The notes under the pieces are model-generated. The model worked only from the letters and a program-made list of their open reading frames with translations. It did not search any database and was not told where the DNA came from. 64,000 nt of DNA from Myxacorys chilensis ATA2-1-KO14. GTDB taxonomy: Bacteria; Cyanobacteriota; Cyanobacteriia; Leptolyngbyales; Leptolyngbyaceae. The position numbers were made by a program, and so were the translations under genes. Location of the stretch: positions 1 to 64,000 of the forward strand of contig JAHHHP010000025.1 in assembly GCA_019359275.1 (NCBI GenBank), written 5' to 3'. How positions within the stretch are numbered: the stretch's first letter is position 1; every line of letters begins with the position of its first letter. This document shows, one piece after another, positions 61,292 to 64,000 of this stretch.

Positions 61292-62359
61292 ATGGCTTCG
61301 CCTCTCTCGACTTCCACCAAAAATACAGAACCGGAGTATAGAACGATGGACTTGCTAACGATGGCTCTCGATCGCGGCAACAGTGGCTCTAAAGTAGTTG
61401 CCTCTCTCAACGGTCGAGCTTTGGAACCGTTCAAAATTCCTTCAATCATTCGTCAAGTTTCAAGCCTTCAGGGTGCGTTACAGATTGGCAAAAATCAGTA
61501 TGTCTGCGGTGACGCCGCGATCGGTCTAAACATCGGTCAATGGAGTACGCCGCTGACTGAAGGCGACAAGACCAAATCTCTAGCCGTCGTGGTTGCTAAA
61601 GCTATTCAAACGATCAATGAACGTGAGGCACTAACCGAAGCTCTCAAGTTAGACATTTCGGTGAGTAGCCCATTCTCTAACAAGGCACTCGCGATCGAGA
61701 TTGAGAACGAACTAAAAAAGCTATCAAACGGTTTCACCGTGGGTGATAAGCGATTTACCAGAGTTGAGGTTGTTTCAGTCAAGACCAAATTCGAGGGGGC
61801 TGTTTTACTTTGGTCTAACCCGGAGTATGACGGAGTGATTGATGTGGGATTCGGTACGATCCTTGCAGCATTCAACAACCGTCAGACAAGAACGGCTGAG
61901 ATCGTGACCGTCCCCGGTGGCGATTTGGGAGGAGTTAACATCGTCCTCAAAGCTCTGCTGAATGACGAGAAATTCCTTGCGGCAGTCAAGAAGTCAGGAG
62001 CGACGGCTCAGCCATCTCTAGAGCGTTTAAGCTCACGGTTGAGTGAAGGTGTGACCGAGTTGAGAGGAATCGATTTGAAACCGTTGCTTGCTCCTCACCT
62101 GAAAGTGTTGAGAGAGCGGATTGAGAATGCATCGAAGACGATCCTATCTGAGGTCAGAAACTCATCTGACTGCCCTAGGCAGAATCCTAAGATCGCTCTC
62201 ATCGGTGGTGGAGCTTGCTTGCTTCGTCTTTGCATTCCCGCAGACAAGCTTGAGGCATGGAGCGCTAAGAACTCGATCGATGTGTTCGATCACTCGCCAG
62301 ATTATCAGACCGCTATGATCATGCACCAACAAGCCCAAAGAGCTTTGGAGGCTGCATAG
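61292..62359 (+). CDS. parM: ParM-type actin-like plasmid segregation ATPase
   Basis: The 355-residue protein has the actin ATP motifs: phosphate-1 ALDRGNSGSKVVAS near 25-38, phosphate-2 YDGVIDVGFGTILAAFN near 177-193, and the adenosine motif ALIGGGACLLR near 306. The ATG at 61292 has AAAGGA upstream; an internal ATG at 61346 is possible. Such proteins polymerise into filaments that push plasmid copies apart by pulling on ParR-parC complexes. parC-like repeats lie upstream and a ParR-like gene four bases downstream, making a complete type II system. Confidence 0.85.
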   Translation: MASPLSTSTKNTEPEYRTMDLLTMALDRGNSGSKVVASLNGRALEPFKIPSIIRQVSSLQGALQIGKNQYVCGDAAIGLNIGQWSTPLTEGDKTKSLAVVVAKAIQTINEREALTEALKLDISVSSPFSNKALAIEIENELKKLSNGFTVGDKRFTRVEVVSVKTKFEGAVLLWSNPEYDGVIDVGFGTILAAFNNRQTRTAEIVTVPGGDLGGVNIVLKALLNDEKFLAAVKKSGATAQPSLERLSSRLSEGVTELRGIDLKPLLAPHLKVLRERIENASKTILSEVRNSSDCPRQNPKIALIGGGACLLRLCIPADKLEAWSAKNSIDVFDHSPDYQTAMIMHQQAQRALEAA

Positions 62360-62362
62360 GTC

Positions 62363-62605
62363 ATGACCAAATCGCCCCGCATTCCTATTACCGTCACCCC
62401 TGAACGCCAACAAGCTCTTGATGCTATCTGGGAAAGAGTACCGCATCTAAAAGGGTCTGTAACTGCAACATTTGATCACCTTTGCTCTATCTATCTTGAC
62501 CCGTCCAAAACTCAGCCTCAACCTACTTCTGAAAAACAGACAGACTCTAAACCGGATGAGTCAGAACCGACAACGATCGCGCCTGCTATTGATGACGAAT
62601 GGTAG
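62363..62605 (+). CDS. parR: ParR-like centromere adaptor
   Basis: The 80-residue protein begins MTKSPRIPITVTPERQQALDAI, a strand followed by a helix as in ribbon-helix-helix proteins. VPHLKGSVTATFDHLCSIYL forms the second helix. The acidic, disordered tail (PDESEPTTIAPAIDDEW) suits contact with an actin filament. The gene starts three bases after parM, the expected ParM-ParR order. The symbol is given from context; sequence identity to known ParR proteins is not obvious. Confidence 0.65.
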   Translation: MTKSPRIPITVTPERQQALDAIWERVPHLKGSVTATFDHLCSIYLDPSKTQPQPTSEKQTDSKPDESEPTTIAPAIDDEW

Positions 62606-62632
62606 CACCTGCAAACCTTGAGGAATTTGATC

Positions 62633-62815
62633 ATGACTGAGACTCAGCCCGTTTTCACAATTACTAAGAAAGAGTCAGGCTTCTATAGTCACTCTTCTCG
62701 CTACTACGCCAAGTCGAGAGGAATCAGAGGCGAAGCCATTTTCAACGAGAGTAAAGGCTTCGCCCAAATTGGTGACAAGGTTTACTTTGATGAGGGAGTA
62801 GCCAAAAAGACTTGA
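62633..62815 (+). CDS. small hypothetical protein
   Basis: From the ATG at 62633 (after GAGGAAT) the product is 60 residues: MTETQPVFTITKKESGFYSH then YYAKSRGIRGEAIFNE and DKVYFDEGVAKKT. It seems a small beta-rich protein. It closes the parMR transcript and is followed by a strong terminator. Family unknown. Confidence 0.6.
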   Translation: MTETQPVFTITKKESGFYSHSSRYYAKSRGIRGEAIFNESKGFAQIGDKVYFDEGVAKKT

Positions 62816-62833
62816 TAAAGATCGCGCACTAAA

Positions 62834-62875
62834 ACCCCTAGCGACTCCTAACCGAGTTTCTAGGGGTCTTTTTTT
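62834..62875 (+). terminator. rho-independent terminator after the parMR operon
   Basis: ACCCCTAG (62834-62841) pairs with CTAGGGGT (62860-62867), followed by CTTTTTTT. It should end the parM-parR transcript. Confidence 0.88.
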
Positions 62876-62903
62876 GCTCCACAATTCGGGGGAATGGAGT
62901 CAG

Positions 62904-63079
62904 GGCAAGCGTTCTAGTGATTGTGTATCTGATTTTTCCGTTTTGAAAACGGATTATTCCAGGATGGAATCGGCAAGCGTTCTAGTGATCGTGCGCGATC
63001 GTTCTTTGAACTATGGAAGACAGTTGTGAACTATGGGGATTTCCATAGAATTATGATCGTGCGCGATCGTTTTTTGAAC
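62904..63079. repeat. 68-base-spaced direct repeats, origin or promoter candidate
   Basis: GGCAAGCGTTCTAGTGAT-GTG occurs at 62904 and 62972; TGATCGTGCGCGATCGTT-TTTGAAC occurs at 62986 and 63054. Both pairs are exactly 68 bases apart, so the region is about three diverged units. A palindrome CCGTTTTGAAAACGG (62938-62952) and two GAACTATGG boxes (63008, 63029) lie between. Iterons of a replication origin or operators for the downstream operon both fit. Confidence 0.65.
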
Positions 63080-63092
63080 AGTCGATCGCGGT

Positions 63093-63701
63093 ATGGTTAA
63101 GGGGAACTATTCGAGCGGTGAGCGAATGGAGAGCGGCGATCCTAGTGTTGAATCGACAAGATCGCTTTCAGACTTGCAAGAAGGCGATATCGTTGTCCTG
63201 ACGTTAAAGCCTGCGTTTTGGGAAAGTCCTGCCGAAGAGAAAACCGCACGGATCAGCCTTAAGCTTTCAAACTCATTCACGGTAGAGCGCAGGCGTTTTT
63301 CACCCACAAGTGGCAAGGAATTAGATAGATCAGATACCGGAAAGTGGCGCGTCGCTGGCAGTGACGTTTTTATCTCAGTCCCCACAGAGGAGCAACTTGA
63401 GAGACTGCCTGATCCTGACGGGAAATATACAGAAGCTCAAACCCTGAGAAGATGTGAGGAATCTGTAGCACTTCTTTTAGAGCGAGTCAAAGAGTACCTA
63501 GATCCAAACTCACCCGAAATCTCCGAAAGAATTTTGACGGTTCAGTTCCTCATCATGGACGAAAAAAATCAAGAACTGCTAGGGAGAGTTTACAGTAACG
63601 CGATCGATCGCCTAAAGGCTGAAAACGAAGATTTGCGCGATAGGTTGAAAACACTATCAACGATGCTTGACGAAGCCTCAAGACTAGCAGCAAAACCTTA
63701 G
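63093..63701 (+). CDS. hypothetical protein with C-terminal coiled coil
   Basis: The 202-residue product has SLSDLQEGDIVVLTLKPAFW near 24-43, a beta-rich domain through residue 105, and a C-terminal coiled coil: SNAIDRLKAENEDLRDRLKT to LDEASRLAAK. The ATG at 63093 follows the repeat region; an alternative ATG at 63126 (MESGDPS) exists. Family unknown. It heads another plus-strand unit. Confidence 0.65.
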   Translation: MVKGNYSSGERMESGDPSVESTRSLSDLQEGDIVVLTLKPAFWESPAEEKTARISLKLSNSFTVERRRFSPTSGKELDRSDTGKWRVAGSDVFISVPTEEQLERLPDPDGKYTEAQTLRRCEESVALLLERVKEYLDPNSPEISERILTVQFLIMDEKNQELLGRVYSNAIDRLKAENEDLRDRLKTLSTMLDEASRLAAKP

Positions 63702-63713
63702 TGGAAGGCGGTT

Positions 63714-63905
63714 GTGAGCAAAAAATTGATCAGCGCGATCGCGACTAAGAATGTTCTGGCAATGGCGCGATTGTGTGGCAAGGATGAAGCCTCACTCATG
63801 GGACTCATTACCCTTGCTAGAACCGATGATGCCGCCCTGAGATCGCTCATAAGTGAAATCAAAGTGATGCTGCAATCCCAAGCCGATCAAACATTGGGGA
63901 AGTAG
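63714..63905 (+). CDS. small helical protein
   Basis: The 63-residue product from a GTG start reads SKKLISAIATKNVLAMARLC, then SLMGLITLARTDDAALRS. It is all helical with no motif. It begins 12 bases after the previous stop. Family unknown. Confidence 0.55.
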   Translation: MSKKLISAIATKNVLAMARLCGKDEASLMGLITLARTDDAALRSLISEIKVMLQSQADQTLGK

Positions 63906-63909
63906 GGCA

Positions 63910-64000
63910 ATGAATGATTTGCAGGTGGGCGATCGCGTTCAAACTCAAATCGGAAGTTTAGGAACCATCCAGCCGCCACCCTACTGGATGCCCTACAAGA
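63910..64000 (+). CDS. partial ORF at window edge
   Basis: It starts MNDLQVGDRVQTQIGSLGTI four bases after the previous stop and runs off the window. VGDRVQTQIGSLGTI resembles the small beta-barrel start of SH3- or KOW-like domains. Nothing more can be said. Confidence 0.5.
   Translation, partial: MNDLQVGDRVQTQIGSLGTIQPPPYWMPYK

Noticed and set aside
62904..63079. CRISPR remnant
   Set aside because: Repeats are unequal, contain HIP1-like GCGATCG sequence, and occur only twice each.

Overview
The window is cyanobacterial DNA. The HIP1 octamer GCGATCGC and its core are scattered through nearly every gene. The gene set is typical of a photosynthetic prokaryote: tocopherol synthesis, Tic22, DUF1995, pentapeptide-repeat proteins, a Mo-dependent-nitrogenase-like protein, Uma2, and an unsplit dnaE. 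The species cannot be named; a filamentous or Leptolyngbya-like genome would fit.

Region 1 (1-21.9 kb) is ordinary chromosome. It holds a decayed ISAs1-type transposase start, ispD, a family 9 glycosyltransferase with an AI-2E transporter, a DUF1537 kinase with a GarR-type reductase, a PPP phosphatase, CobW, a tocopherol pair (gamma-tocopherol-type methyltransferase and homogentisate phytyltransferase), a CobA-HemD fusion, dnaE and rsmD. Region 2 (21.9-23.6 kb) is a short run of minus-strand genes separated by attC-like recombination sites, as in an integron cassette array without an integrase. Region 3 (23.7-35.2 kb) holds glcD, a Uma2 nuclease-like gene, a hopanoid side-chain block (GT39, hpnH, hpnA, an RND pump, and divergent hpnG), RidA with NUDIX, and a retropepsin-like pair. 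Region 4 (35.3-47.2 kb) starts with a third attC-like site behind an ATP-grasp gene. It continues with malQ, queE/queD, an APC permease, a repeat-rich gap, an unknown gene whose leader matches the ATP-grasp gene's leader, prmC and tic22.

Region 5 (47.2 kb to the window end) is an integrated plasmid-like element. It begins at the 3' half of a tRNA-Pro(UGG), followed by a tyrosine recombinase, a convergent excisionase candidate, and a primase-helicase replication protein of the cyanobacterial plasmid type with two small overlapping genes. Next come small regulators and a divergent repressor/operator region. A long plus-strand operon follows, made of very small, often membrane, proteins and a P-loop ATPase with two N-terminal hydrophobic segments. 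After it lies a complete partition cassette: ATCCTAGGAT repeats, a ParM-type actin and a ParR-like adaptor. Further unknown genes run off the right edge. The intact tRNA-Pro and the other end of the element should lie beyond base 64000.

The most unusual material is the unknown membrane/ATPase operon, most of whose gene gaps hold stem-loops; the partition cassette; the attC-like sites; and the roughly 150-bp leader shared by two unrelated genes 5.4 kb apart. Several genes are too short for ordinary ORF calling (for example 53392-53568, 53641-53796, 53851-53994, 55340-55489, 56846-56992) and were read directly from the sequence.
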